From NCBI RefSeq assembly GCF_963855985.1, contig NC_087109.1, positions 1,942,001 to 2,006,000 on the forward strand: a DNA stretch of 64,000 nt, in the 5' to 3' direction. This DNA comes from Ostrinia nubilalis. Its lineage: Eukaryota; Arthropoda; Insecta; Lepidoptera; Crambidae. Shown piece by piece: positions 22,705-36,100 of the stretch (position 1 is its first letter; every line of letters begins with the position of its first letter). The position numbers and the translations under genes were made by a program. The notes under the pieces are model-generated. The model was not told the DNA's origin. It saw nothing but the letters and a program-made list of their open reading frames with translations, and did not search any database.

Positions 22705-25700
22705 ATGAGTTCTGGATTTATATCAGAGACTGAAATTCTAGAAGCCAGACGCCGGCGTCAAGAAGAATGGGAGAAAGTGAGGACTGACGACCAACCAAAA
22801 GGTATGCAAAATACAAACATTATGCACTCATACCTTCAAAATAAATTAATACTGTTTCCACAAAATTACACGATTGATGATACCAGATTAACAAGATTTC
22901 ACGCAACTGTAACTAAACTTAAAATGGGAAAGCAGTTTTCTAGCAATTCATTTTCTAGTCGTTTATTGAAGGACATACATAATCAGCTGTCAAACAATGA
23001 CTGTGGTATTTTATCAACTTAATAATTTATTACGTATCCCAAAATACGTCTTCTAATAGATTTCAACTCACCAAGGCTAAGTTTCTTCTACACCTGTATT
23101 ATTTTTCATATCATACTTATACATTTCCGAAAGTAACCTACCATAATGTAGTTGTCTGGGCATTATCTATTTTGGATTTTAACGTCTTTATGATAGTCCA
23201 GGTGTGTTCTATTAAACATAAAAATGTGTAGTTACTAAAAAGTGTACAATTTTTGTTAGACTGTTAAATTGGCACCGTTCAAAGTGGTTTTTTGAAGTTA
23301 GTTCTTTATTTACTTGTTCCACAGAGGCCCCAGAAGAGCAATATGACAGTAGGCCACTATTCCAGCGCCTGGAGGAGCAGAGGCTTAAAAAGGAAGCAGA
23401 GTATGAGGAAACTCACAAATTGAGTAAGAATCTTTGTAACATTTTAACCTTCTTGTACACAAATCTGTGTAAACACACTTGAAAAATCATGCTAGAAAAA
23501 AAAAGTTAAAAATACTGTATATGGCACTTGCATGTGGCTTTGCCTGTGTTCACATCAACATAAGAAATGATTGTATCTAAATTTTCAGCACATTATGGGT
23601 TGAATTATTCATTTATCTTATGGCTCTTCCTTGAGTGAAAATATCTCTATACTAAATTTTACTTAAATTTATTTAGTGGTCCCTTCAAAGATCCCAAGGA
23701 AGAAGGAAAGAGAGGATAATTATTTCAAGTACCTACATGTTAATGGCCGCCGATAACGTTAAAAAAGATAAGGGGATAACGTAAAAAAAGATAAAAAATG
23801 ATGTAAAAACATAAGTAGACCACTCCAAGATGGAATTTATAGTTTTTTTTTGTGTTGGTATGAATGAATGATTAATATACCCTGTTGGTCTATGAAATAA
23901 ATATGTCCATGTTACGGTTAATGTAATAAATTGAAAATTATGAATAATCGCCGGTTATTATGAATAATTACCAACAGTTGAGGTAAAAGTAATAAATGAA
24001 TTACATTTGTCAGTGATTATTTAATAATGTAACCTTAGTACTATGAAATACCATAAAAGAACAATAGCTCATGTATAGTGCTTGTGTACAGCCACACATT
24101 TTGAATGTTTTGATATCATATATTAATATAATTTGGCATAATGAGTTTTGACTGTTTCTTGCGTAACATTACTTTGCCATAAAGCCCATAACATATTGTT
24201 TTGATTTAAAGTGAAAAATAGGTTAAGGTGCGGCGGGGGTGGCCCTTGGGCCACCCCTAAGCCGCCTATTTAGTTTTATACACACATAAATGATCTCATA
24301 TTAATCACATTTACCAAAAAATGCGGTAATTATTCATAATAACCGGCGATTATTCATAATTTTCACATTTATCACTTTGACCGTAACATCCATACAAAAA
24401 TAAAACGTATTTAGGAGGTATAGGTACTTAGAGAGTCATTATGATCCCTGAGGGGTTAAAAGCATAAAAAAGAAACAGGCAGGAATGGATAAATGTATTT
24501 CTGACTTCCTTAGTAAGCTTGAATGATCCTCCCTCCATTGACCTATATGTATATTGCTATGTCATTTTTCCAGAGAATATGATCAGAGGGCTGGATGATG
24601 ATGAGGTTGGATTCCTGGACCTGGTGGAGCAGAGCAAGGCTAAGGCAGCGCAGCAGATATCCCTGGAGGAGCAGAAGGAAATGCAGGAGTTCAGGTGTGT
24701 ATCACTTCAATGATTTAAGAAGACTGTTGTTTACATTAAAAGAAATATTTTTAAAGTAATTACCATGATGTCATACATTTGGGAGAAATGTATTTATTTA
24801 GGAAAACCAGCGTTATACATTGTAATAATAATTACTTTAAGCAACAGGCAGTAAGTTAACCACTCAGGTTCTCACAGGTAGAAAACTAATTTAAACAAAT
24901 AATAAGCCTTTGCACCATTTTTGTATGTTGAGCAATGGATGTTCTATAGCTGAAATGATAATTACATTTTATGTATCTTTATAAGTTACAATCATAATCA
25001 TTAATTAGCTAAAGTTGAAAGGTATGTGTATTATCCTCATTATCTTCTACGGTCTATACCATAGTAACATGTAGTTGTGTTACTCTCAAAAACCAATCAC
25101 AGAAAAAGTATCAAAAATACACCTCTGTTTGCATTATTCCAACTTTGTCAGACGTCCAACTTTTCTAAGATCCACACAAGTCTTTGCTTGAATCCAACTT
25201 TTTTTTGTGTTTTTATTAGCACTTTTCCAACTGTATACTCAGTTAAAGAAACTTAGTGTGGTATTTAAAGATTAAAATGAGACAAGGCCTATTTCGTCTT
25301 CTTCCTTAGTCCCGCAGGGTTGTACGCCTGTTAAAAATCTCTTCTTCTTCTTAGTCGGGCACTCTTGTCAGAGTGATCGTGGTTGCGCTGACGAGGTACA
25401 TGGTGGGGTAATTTCAACTCCTGTTAATAATAGTTAATGTCAAATGTCAGGGAGCGGGTGTCCACATTAGCAGAGAGTGAGGAGCTAACACGTCTGCGCG
25501 CGCAACTGGCGCCCGCGCGGTCCACGCCCGCGCCCGCGCCGCAGGCACAGAAGAACAAACTGCTTGGAGTGAGTTAAACTGCTCTTTTCTGTTTCTTGTA
25601 TACAGTAGAATCCCGATTATCCGGATCAATTAAAACCAGGGGTGTTCCGGATAATCGAAAATTCAAACAATTATTAACTTTTTACAACAGAAAGGGTTTT

Positions 25701-27883
25701 CAATTTATCATTTAGTCTAAAATCTAAATTTTAGACCATTGGATGAATGCATTTTTTTAAACAATGAACCTAGACATCGTCCGTACTGTGTTACGGTGGC
25801 GGCGCTTTGCCGTTTTAATGGGTCCAAACCCTAAATCGGTAATTAGAAACCGTGAAGAATGAGTCCGGATAATCGGATATCCGGATAATCGAGATTCTAC
25901 TGTACTAAAGTCTTACGATTAAGGCCCAGAACAGACGGTGAAACGCAACTGTAACGAAACTGCAACTGCTAGTTACTTTTGAGTTGCATCTAAGTTTCTG
26001 CCATAGCGTCCGTTGAGACACCACACATGATGCGACCAGTTTGAAACTTTCAGTTGCGTCGCAGTTGCGTTTCACCGTCTGTTCTGGGCCTAACAGTTAC
26101 ATAATTTATTGATTCACATGTGCAAAAAATAATTTTAGATACCGAATTAAGTGTCAACCGAGTACCTACTCATTTCTATGGCTTTCCACCTCACTGTCAA
26201 GGTCAACACAGTCTTAATCTAACTAATTTTATTCACTTTAAACTTAAATTAACTTTTTTATTCTGTCTTACTAGGGAAATGGTGATTTCATCACACTTTC
26301 GTCCTAATATAAAGGCAATTTTTGACAGCAAAATGTAGCCTTTATTTCTTTAGATCCCTATCCCTCTATCAAGTCAAAAGTACTTAATACTAACTTACCA
26401 ACATCTTCATTTCAGGTGATTGTGCGAAAGAGGAAAGCAAGTGAGATGGAAGATGAGAAACAAGAGAAAGGTGCTCCCCCAGCCAATACTAACGGAATAA
26501 CCAACAGGTATTGTAACCATTTTTTTAGGGTTTTCTCTGTTAATTTATTTTTGTACTTTTTGATTTCCGTTATTTATGATGTCAATAGATTTCACGCCAA
26601 TTCTATTAATGTTTTCTAGAAGTAAGTAACAAAAGTTTACAATTCAGAATCACAAGATATTCTTTTTTTTTTCCTGGTTTCCTGGTTATTGAATAAATAT
26701 CTTCCCCAAATAGACTTTCCCCTAATGGAGTAAAATAGGTTTTTTTTTGTCATCTTATGAAAATTCTCATTTTCTCCCATATGAGAGAAGCCTGTCGGGT
26801 AAATGGAAATGCCTGATAATAACTAACAACAGCCAGTGATTTAACCACCAACCACCAAAGTCAACACGCAAAGATAATGTCACTAACAACCTTCCTTCAT
26901 TCCAGCAGTGACTCCAAAGAGAACGGATCCGAAGCCCCCGCGGTGGGAGGCACGCTGCGCTGTATCGGTGTCTTACCTGGACTGGGGCACTACGACACAG
27001 ATTCCACTAGCGACACCGACGAATCCAGCGATGAGTCGATCTGCGTGAGTATTGTGAAGTCCTCTTTAAGGAACATCCAAAAAATTTTATTTTTGACCTT
27101 ATGATACGTGAATAATGTTAAAAACTCATTCATTTTTGCAAATAGGCTTTTAAAAAGCACTTTTACACATCACAGTATTGACCCTACCGCTGCTTCGGGT
27201 CAATAAATGGGCCAGTGCTGAGAAGAAGCAGCGCAAGAAACTCAGTCACTATAATTGTCAGCCTCCATTTCAAGGTTCAAATAGTAGTCAACATAGCCCT
27301 ATAGAGCTACAAGACAAGACTAAATATTTTTGTTACCTATGGCCAATGGGCAGTTGTCCAATGCCAGGTTGCAAATGACAGATGACAGTACGAAAGAAAA
27401 CATCAAGCGTAGGCGCGTGCTTTCGCGTATTTACTAGCTTTTGCCCGTGGATTGCCCTTTCAAAAACCGGGATAAAAACTCTTATAATATGTATTTCCCT
27501 TTGTTAACTATATCTGTACTGTATTCCATTTTATTCGTTAAGCTTGAAAGAGTTACAAACATTCATAACCTCACATAACTACATAGTTAAAACAGTCGCT
27601 TTCCGCTGTCGTCCTATGCCTAGATCTTTAAAACTACGCAACAGATTTTGATGCGATTTTTTTTAATAGATAGAGTAATTCAAAGAGAAAGTTTATAATA
27701 CTTAGCACCCGTGGGTCACTAGTTTATAATATTAGTAGGATAGGATTAGGATTAATCACAATTTATAAGTGCGTTAAAAACATACATTACCATTTCCAGA
27801 ACGACAAGTCCTGCAAACGCGATCTCCTGGGCAGGCGGCCGGAGCCGGCCGAGTCGGAGTCTCGAAGCCAAGCCAAGAGTTAA
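22705..27883 (+). CDS. PSME3IP1: PSME3-interacting protein (FAM192A/NIP30) homologue
   Basis: Seven exons: 22705-22801, 23325-23423, 24574-24694, 25451-25568, 26416-26507, 26909-27044 (or from 26906) and 27800-27883, all GT-AG, giving 248 or 249 aa. The vertebrate protein binds the nuclear PA28-gamma (PSME3) proteasome activator. The NIP30 domain is clear: FISETEILEARRRRQEEWEKV, then YDSRPLFQRLEEQR, then KNMIRGLDDDEVGFLDLV. A basic KNKLLGVIVRKRK region follows. The CIGVLPGLGHYD motif leads into a Ser/Asp-rich acidic tract (DSTSDTDESSDES), which in the family is the phospho-regulated PSME3-binding segment. Length fits the family (about 250 aa). Exon 6 has an NAGNAG acceptor. Introns carry several MITEs. 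A possible AATAAA lies at about 28804. Confidence 0.92.
23910..24388. mobile_element. MITE in PSME3IP1 intron 2, ~480 bp
   Basis: Inverted ends TGTTACGGT(T/C)AA..., with AATTATGAATAATCGCCGG and its complement about 35 bp in. TCCA flanks both ends and may be a 4-bp target duplication. Confidence 0.7.
25603..25902. mobile_element. Tigger/pogo-type MITE, 300 bp
   Basis: Ends CAGTAGAATC(C/T)CGATTATCC with TA on both sides (25601-25602, 25903-25904). Terminal CAGTAGAA...CGATTATCCG is characteristic of pogo/Tigger elements. It lies in PSME3IP1 intron 4. Confidence 0.85.
25921..26091. mobile_element. MITE with GGCCCAGAACAGACGG ends
   Basis: A 171-bp element. About 32 bp at each end are inverse complements (AGGCCCAGAACAGACGGTGA inward to CGCAACTG). 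It sits 18 bp after the Tigger-like MITE in the same intron. Confidence 0.75.
27140..27290 (+). repeat. Retroelement-like module, plus strand
   Basis: A copy of the module at 1128-1275, here reading NKWASAEKKQRKKLSHY directly. It lies in PSME3IP1 intron 6. Confidence 0.5.
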
Positions 27884-28147
27884 ACTGGACCAGGTTATTA
27901 TTTAGGTAATAGATTATTTCCGCGATCTAGACTTCAGCAGTCTTGCGAAATAAGGCCGATTCATTCACTAAGAATTGTCCATAGACAATTGAATGAATGT
28001 AATATCATTCATAAACTTGTCTTTGCTATTTGAAAGTGGTCCTGAAAAAAATTACAATTTCATCACCATTAACAAAAGAAGAAATTGTGAGACATTGGCG
28101 AAATCGTGGTTCCCAAAACCTTATTCATTGCCATTAAAAAAGTAGAG

Positions 28148-28275
28148 GTACACACGGCCACACTGTTAACTATCCATTTCCGTTTTTGCTCTCGCTCTCA
28201 TCAAATGGTGATTCTTTGCGATAGAACGAGATGACATGACTGGCAATGGGCAGTTAACCCTGTCGCCGATAGTAC
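28148..28275. repeat. Repeat family J, copy 1
   Basis: A 128-bp repeat containing CATTTCCGTTTTTGCTCTCG and GATAGAACGAGATGACATGA. It is present inverted at 36946-37073, with about 90% similarity by eye. Confidence 0.65.
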
Positions 28276-28289
28276 AATTCAGTGTTAGA

Positions 28290-29510
28290 ATCATACCTTA
28301 TTTACAAAATTGCTAAAGTATATTTGTGGGATTATGCATTGGGATTAATGAGTATCTTTAAGTATAAGCAAATAAGTTCCTTGTTCATTAAATTCTGCGA
28401 TTGGGCACTAAGCCTTAAACTCAGCAGAACTTTTGCTTCTGCTTAATCTTTTGAGACAACGTTGATTTAAATCTTTCTTGTGATAACAAAAATTATAGTA
28501 AGTTATTTTGTGTGCCCCATTTGGGAATCGAACCCAGGACCGAATGGAGAGATAAGTTTTAAATGATGCTATGCATCTAAAACGAAACATTTCTGTTGAA
28601 TCAGAAACAATTTATTTAAGGTTTTTATATATTTTCGCAAGAACTTGCTATGTCTCTGCAATAGTCGTGCAATACACGAAAATTATTAAATATTGAAACA
28701 CTTGCAAGGATTCTGTAAAAAAAATACCTGAGCTCACTATCCCTTTGACTATCTGTGTTTTAGGTGTATAATATAAAATATTATGTAATATTTAAGTTAT
28801 ACAAATAAATATTTGTATATTATGTGTTGGATTTATCATTTTATATCGTTAAGTTTAAAAAAAAGTTACACTGGCGTAAATCAATTAAAATGTTTTGATA
28901 TTTTGTTAATATTATCTTAAAATATAAAAGTAAATAAAACGACATTTAAATTAAAATTCCTTATAATATTTATGCCATATCAAAAGATTAATGACAATAG
29001 TAAACTGTATAATATTAAGATCACAACAAAACTACGTTTATTTTGCGATTTACAGAAGCGCTGGTATTTGAAAATAATGACGTTCATAAGTGCCACTTTG
29101 ACGTTCATAAGTGCCACTTGTGGTCTAAACTGAATAAATATTTTTGATTGTTTTTTATTTTAATACAATTTATTTAAATTACTTATTGCTATTCATTTAC
29201 TACTTATTTAATAAAATTTGTATTCACAATTGATACAACTTATCGCAAATTATGTGGTTCGAAATTTTGGCTACTTTTCTACATTTGTAAGCAGGCCAAG
29301 TGGTTCTCACTGGTTATCTTAAGGCGAGTACAGACTAGAGATTTCTATGTAATGTTCTTGCAAATGGTACAATACAGGTAAATGTATGACGTTTGGTTCG
29401 TGACTATCTCTTCTGCCCATTTCACTCGAGTCACTAGACATTTTATAGAGCGGCTCGTTGTTCTGTTACTACGAGTAAATACTCTAGTCTATAATCACCT
29501 TTAAAACTGC
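28290..29510. other. AT-rich spacer after PSME3IP1
   Basis: It contains a short SINE-head fragment at about 28500-28560 (GGGAATCGAACCCAGGACC) and a doubled GACGTTCATAAGTGCCACTT at 29080-29120. No gene was recognised. Confidence 0.55.
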
Positions 29511-29520
29511 CGATTCGATG

Positions 29521-29650
29521 TTGTTTTGTTAACATGATTGTTATGGCGACAGACTTATGTAAGATGGTGGTAGCTAGCCAGGCGGACGTAGAACAAGCCT
29601 CACCACCAACCAAACCGAAAAATGTTTGCCCCCACTGGGAACAGAACCTA
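29521..29650 (-). repeat. SINE-1 internal fragment
   Basis: It matches the body and the start of the tRNA-like region of SINE-1 but lacks the head and the A-run. Confidence 0.6.
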
Positions 29651-29687
29651 GGACCTTTGGGATGGTTTATTGTTCGTTCGTTCGTTT

Positions 29688-30165
29688 CAGCCAAATGACG
29701 TCCACTGCTGGACAAAGGCCTCCCCCAAGGTTTTCCACAATGAACGGTCCTGCGCTGCCCGCATCCAGGCTCTTCCCGCGACCTTTACCAAGCAGGACCT
29801 TTAGCAGGAGAACCAAAGTGACCGACATAGCTCGTAGAATGAGGGCTATCGTTTTAGCGCTCACCAGTTAGCGCCACTGTAGAGTAAGGTCCTGTCACTT
29901 GCTAGTAGCGAAGACAGTGGCGCCGACTGGTGAGCGCGAAAGTGGTAGGAGGACTATCGCATTTGCACTCATCAAGATGGCGCCACTGTAGAGTAAGGTC
30001 CTGTCAATCGCCAGGGGTGCCAACTGTTAAGTATAAAAACGATAGCCCTCATTGCTAAAATCAAGTGGCAGTGGGCGGGGCACATAGCTCGTAGAGACGA
30101 TGGCCGTTGGGGCAGGAAAGTTCTCGAGTGGCGACCACGGGCTGGAAGACGTAGCGTGGGCTGAT
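29688..30165. repeat. RTE-like LINE fragments hosting MITE-E
   Basis: A minus-strand LINE 3' piece (29688-29792) is followed by plus-strand LINE sequence (29800-29839, resuming 30052-30165), split by a MITE-E copy. The LINE piece runs to within a few bases of the zinc-finger gene's stop codon (30169), so that gene's 3' UTR is LINE-derived. Confidence 0.6.
29840..30051. mobile_element. MITE-E copy 1
   Basis: A 212-bp element with ends TGAGGGCTATCGTTTTA and AACGATAGCCCTCA. It carries an internal doubled GCCACTGTAGAGTAAGGTCC. Near-identical to 33097-33314. Confidence 0.8.
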
Positions 30166-30168
30166 GGT

Positions 30169-33100
30169 TTATTGTAGAGTGAGGTAATGCATGTCTTGCT
30201 GCCCACTGTTGGAATCGTCTCCGGTACTCTTCTCTTCTTCCATCACCATGGGCGGCTCAGCTTTCTTCTTTCTTCTGTTCCTGAGGATGATAAGTGTTTG
30301 TGAATTAGTTTTTTTTTATCCACAACGAGGAAGCTCTTGGCCTGTATCTCACCTGACGGTAAGTGACGATCAGGCCGAAGGTGGAAGCGAGCTTCACCCG
30401 GAACCCTCAACCACGGAGGAACTGGCTATCTTACCTCTAACTGCCGGAACACAACAATGCTGTTAACATTGTTGTTATGGCGACAGACTTAGGTAAGATG
30501 GTGGTAGCTAGCCAGGCGGACTTAGAACAAGCCCTACCACCAACCAAACCGAACAGAAAAATCTGCCCCCACTGGGAATCGAACCCGGGACCTCTGCGTC
30601 TGAAGCAGATGGTCTTACCACTAGACCACAGAGGCGGTTATTGACACAAATAAATAAATTCAAGTCAATTTATCTTCCAGAACACGATATTCTAGTCAGA
30701 AAAACCAAATTAATGTTCACCAGTTGGCGCTACTGGCAAGTGATAGACTTTATTCGAGGCAATTCGATGAGCGCAAAAACGGTAGCTGTCAACCTGTAGA
30801 TATTTTCAACTGCAAAGCGACTGGAACACGAACGAAAATCAGCTGCGCAAACGGAGCACAACCTACACTTTTGAGAAAAAGCTGACAGAAAACAACTCGA
30901 ACATTTGCTGTGTTTTAATAACTTTAGTTTAATTAATGTGTCCGGACTTTTAATGTAAAGTGCATAAATCCGTTGTTTCGTCTTTTTTTTCGCGATACTG
31001 AATTGCACTTCAGCTGGAATGAAAATGGAGCGTAACTGGAGTGTGGACTGGAGATGCAACGCGAATGAATTGGCGACATTACAAATCAGAGCCCCGATTA
31101 CGGTAATATTTAACGTCTACAATCCAGACACGCTTCTTCGATTCTGCGATACGATTGGTCAAAACAGCTAACGTACGCTGTTTTTTTTTTATGTTTTGAC
31201 CAATCGTATCGCAGAATCGATGAAGCGCTTCTGGATTGGAGACGTTAAAAATGACCGTAATCGGGGCTATGTACTGGTACTCACCTCTTTGGGTAGGGTT
31301 GCTTGAGATGCAAGGTGCGGTAATGCAGTTTCATACTGTTGCTCTGCGTGAACCGCTTGTCGCACAGGCTGCAGGCGAATGGTTTCTCACCCGTGTGCGT
31401 CTGCGCATAGTAATGATACTTCAAAGTAAGCCTTATGGACATATTGCACATAGTCGACTATCGGGATTTATTAGTTCTTACAGCACGGATATAGAGAATT
31501 TTAAAAGATTTTTTTTTATATCCACAACGAGGAAGCTCTTGGCCTGTATCTCACCTGATGGTAAGTGACGATCAGGCCGAAGGTGAAAGCGATTTTCACC
31601 CGGAATCCTCAACCACGGAACTGGCTATCTTACCTCTAACTGCCGGAACACAACAATGCTGTTAACATTGTTGTTATGACGATAGACTCAGGTAAGATGG
31701 TGGTAGCTAGCCAGGCGGAATTAGAACAAGCCCTACCACCAACCAAACCAAACAGAAAAATCTGCCCCCACTGGGAATCGAACCCGGGACCTCTGCGTCT
31801 GAAGCAGGGAATTCAGAATTGAAGGAGTCAGAAATTGTCCGTCTACAAAGGGTTCCACTGGCACCTTTTAGATAAGTTTGAGACTGAAGGTCGAACATAC
31901 TTCTGTGATATTTATATCCAGTTTTAACAGGCTAGTTTCCTAAAAAATTGTTTTTAGTCCGTCAATTTTAATATAAAAAAATATTGGACACATATACGCG
32001 CGACGTCACAAAGTGCTGCAGTTCTACGCACACACTGACGTCACGAGCCTTTTAGAACTTTGGCACGCCTTATCTCTTTACATTTTCATTAGTTTCAAAA
32101 AGTGAAAAATACGCGTCGAGTAGTTTTTGAAAAGCTAACTGACGGACTAATTAAAACTCTTGCTTTTTTACCCAGGAAACATCCCTATTGAGCCCAAATA
32201 AGTAGGTAGGCACCTGGATTTGGGCAACACAGAACCGGTCGTTGTGGAAATCCTTGAGGAAGCATTTGTCCAGTGGATTTTTGTTGGTCGAAAAGGACGT
32301 TTCAGCTCGGAATGACAACTTCTCAAAATGACAACCGGGGCGCAAAATGTCCACTTCTCGAAATGACAACTACTTAAAATGTCGACTTCGCTAAAAGACA
32401 ACTTCCCATAATGTCCATTTCTCACAATGACAAATTCGCATTTGGTCAACTTCACATAATGACAACTCTAGAAGAACTAGAACTCTAGAAATAATGAAAA
32501 TAAAATATCAACATTGACATTATGCGAAGTAGACCAAATGCGAGTTTGTCATTGTGAGAAATAGACATTATGAAAAGTTGTCTTTTAGCGAAGTTGACAT
32601 TTTAAAAAGTTGTCATTTCGAGAAGTGGACATTTTGCGCCCCGGTTGTCATTTTGAGAAGTTGTCATTCCGAGCTGAAAGGGAAAAGCGTTGAAAAGGAT
32701 GAGAAGTAACTCACCACCATATGCCTCTTCAGGCCGATACTGGAGTGAAAAGTCCTCGAACAGGAGTCGCAAGGAAACTCCTTCTCACGCGTGTGTATAT
32801 TCTGATGCATTGCTACGCTGCCCGGCTGGAAGCAAATATTTGTTACAATCACATGATTAGGCACATAGCTTACGGGTCTTTATACAAACACAGATTTTGA
32901 TTATTATGCAGAAAAGACAATAATTTTTGAATTATCAACAGAAAATTATCTATCATTTTAGCGGTCACCAGTTGGCGCCACTTTAGTGTAGGGTCACTAA
33001 CATTTTAAGGGTCATTTGGAAGAACATTTACGGTTAATAGGCAACATTATAAAGAAACTAACCTTCATTTGCTAGTGGCTACGACGGTGGCGCCAATGAG

Positions 33101-36100
33101 GGCTATCGTTTTAGCGCTCACCAGTTAGCGCCACTGTAGAGTAAGGTCCTGTCACTTGCTAGTAGCGAAGACAGTGGCACCAACTGGTGAGCGCGAAAGT
33201 GGTAGGAGGACTATCGCATTTAATTTTGCACTCATCAAGATGGCGCCACTGTAGAGTAAGGTCCTGTCAATCGCCAGGGATGCCAACTGTTAAGTATAAG
33301 AACGATAGCCCTCATTGGTGAGCGCCAAAACAGTAGGACTATCGCATTTACACTCACCAAGATGGCGCCACTATAGAATAGGCTCATGTCAATCGCCAGT
33401 GGTGCCAACTGTTAAGTATAAAAACGTATCCCTAATCCCTATCCCTATATATCCCTAATTAATGACCCCAAGCTACCATCCTTATCGCTCGCGCGTAATT
33501 ATGTTGCTGTCGCGCTCGCACACTCACTGCGGGCGCCCGTCGCACAGTCGCGACAGCAATATAATTACGCGCGAGCGATAAGGATGGGTAGCTTGGGGTC
33601 ATTGGACAAAATTCTACGTGCTCACAGACCGGGCTTTAGTAAATAAACAAATAAATACTGACCGCTAAGGAAGCGCCGCAAATCTCGCAAATGTGTCTCT
33701 CGTTGGGCGCGAAGAACGAAGTGCGCGGGTGCTCCGCTAGATGGTGCTTCATGCACGCCGCTTGAGTCTCGAAGTGTTTGCCGCACTGGTGAGTAGATAT
33801 TAAGATATTTTATACCATTTAATAAAGTATTTAGTATTAAATTAAATGTTCTTTGTTGCTTAGGGGGCGTCCATTAATTACGTGAGACAATTTTGGCTAT
33901 TTTTTACCACCCCCTAATCTCACGTGAGATTTTCCAAAATGTCTATTTGCAATGTAAATAAGATAATCCATGCTTCGAAAATATTAGATTTTATAAAAAA
34001 AACTCGACATGCGTAAAAAAATTAAGTGAAATGATAAAACAAAACAACTTTTTTACTTTTAGTACAATTTTTAATTATTAGTTTACATTTAAATGTTTAA
34101 AATAGTAAACAACCGCCATGATGGGCCGGATTGGGCCGATGTTGCCACATGGTACCGATTACCCAGGAATTGGGATTGTAATTCCCTGATTCGCCAACAC
34201 ATTAAGCCTAAATGGCCGACAATTTTGTGATTTTTTATTTAACTAGGTAATCTTAGTTTCATATTAATTATTTATTTGTTTAACTTCTGATTTGGTTAGT
34301 GTATTGGCTATTTCGAAGAATTTACAAGGAGATTTAAATCAGATGATAGCAATACTACAGTTCACACTAAAAAGAGAGGTAGGGCCGCAGAGAGCGAGAT
34401 AGATACAGTGTGAGTCACGTTAAAGTGTACATATGAAAATAGATGAAACTAGACCTATTTTTATCGACAAAAAAGAGGTCAAAAAAATTTTGAGATTTTT
34501 TTATATTTTTTTATAGAATTTTTTTTCTTCCAATTACTTATTGTAAAGAAAACGTAATAACTTTTAAACTAAGCGGTATATCCTGATAAAATAAAAACAG
34601 TAATAATGCTAAATAACAGGCGATACTAAAAAAATACATAAAATACACAAAAAATCCCAACAAATAAAAAAAAAGATACTTTTTGAAAAAAATCTGCTTA
34701 AAAATTCGTGTTTTTTTTGGTTATTTGATAAATTTCTCCAAAAAATGCCCCTATAACCGGTGGTTTTTAATACTTTGTATTATTCTCTATCGTATTATCT
34801 TTGTAAAACCAAAAATCGCATGTCTCTATCCCTATCACAACATTTGCTATGATCGTTTGAACAAAGGCCTGCCACAACATTATTCTCCGCTACAGGTAGA
34901 GACAATTTTAATTTTAACTAAAATGCTTATTTTACTTCGAAATCTTTTGTTTTTATTTGAAATCTAACTTGTCTTTATCAAAATTACAAATCTAGAGCCA
35001 TTTTCAGTTTTGTTGTTAACGAAGCGTTGAATGCCGCGCCCGGAGAGGCTTAGTTCAAACGATCATTGCTAACGTTGTGATAGGGATAGAGATATGAGAT
35101 TTTTAGTTTTACGAAGGTAATACGATAGAGAATAATACAAAGTAATAAAAACTACCGGTTATAGGGGCATTTTTTGGAGAAATTTATCAAATAACCAAAA
35201 AAACACGAATTTTTAAGCGGATTTTTTTCAAAAAGTATCATTTTTTTATTATTTGTTGGCCTTTTTTGTGTATTTTATGTATTTTTTTAGTATTGCCTGT
35301 TATTTAGCATTATTACTGTTTTTATTTTATCAAGATATACCGCTTAGTTTAAAAGTTATTACGTTTTCTTTACAATAAGTAATTGGAAGAAAAAAAAATC
35401 TATAAAAAATTTAAAAAAAATCTCAAAAATTTTTTGACCTCTTTTTTGTCGATAAAAATAGATCTAGTTTCATCTATTTTCATATGTACACTTTAACGTG
35501 ACTCACACTGTATAAGTAGGTATTTGACTCAAGTTTTGTTCCAAACTCTGCCCTCCATTTTTATCTGTAGCTTCATGGAGGCAAACGAGCAGACGGATCA
35601 CCTGATGGTAAGTGATTACCGTCGCCCATAGACACCCGCAGACCCAGGGCATAATGTGGCATAATTCTCCTATAGTAACCACTTCTTACGACATTCACGA
35701 AATTAACGTCAACTGAACAACATAAAACGTAAAATAAACGCTTACTTGATGACAGTCCGTTGGTTTTTTGGGTTGCCTCCTCGGTTTCCTCTTTCGGTAC
35801 GATTTTATTGATGGTAACTTCTGTTCTGAGTTTTTGCTGTAAAATAATAGAAAAAGTTGTTATAATAATTAACTTTTAAAAAAAATAAAACCGACTTCAA
35901 ATGCGTGAACACAAAAAAAAATAAAAATTAAAAATATTGCGTATAAAAAAGTTCATCCCCAATTTTCCACCCTTGGGGGTGAAATATTTTCTTCAAATTC
36001 GCATGAAACCACCATTTTGATAATACCTATTCAACAAAAAAATAATCGTTCAAATTGATTTATAATCGGCGGAGATATTGCGTATAAAAAAGTTCATCCC

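Noticed and set aside
30191..30466. 91-codon plus-strand frame
   Set aside because: Antisense shadow of gene A's last exon and a SINE-1 copy.
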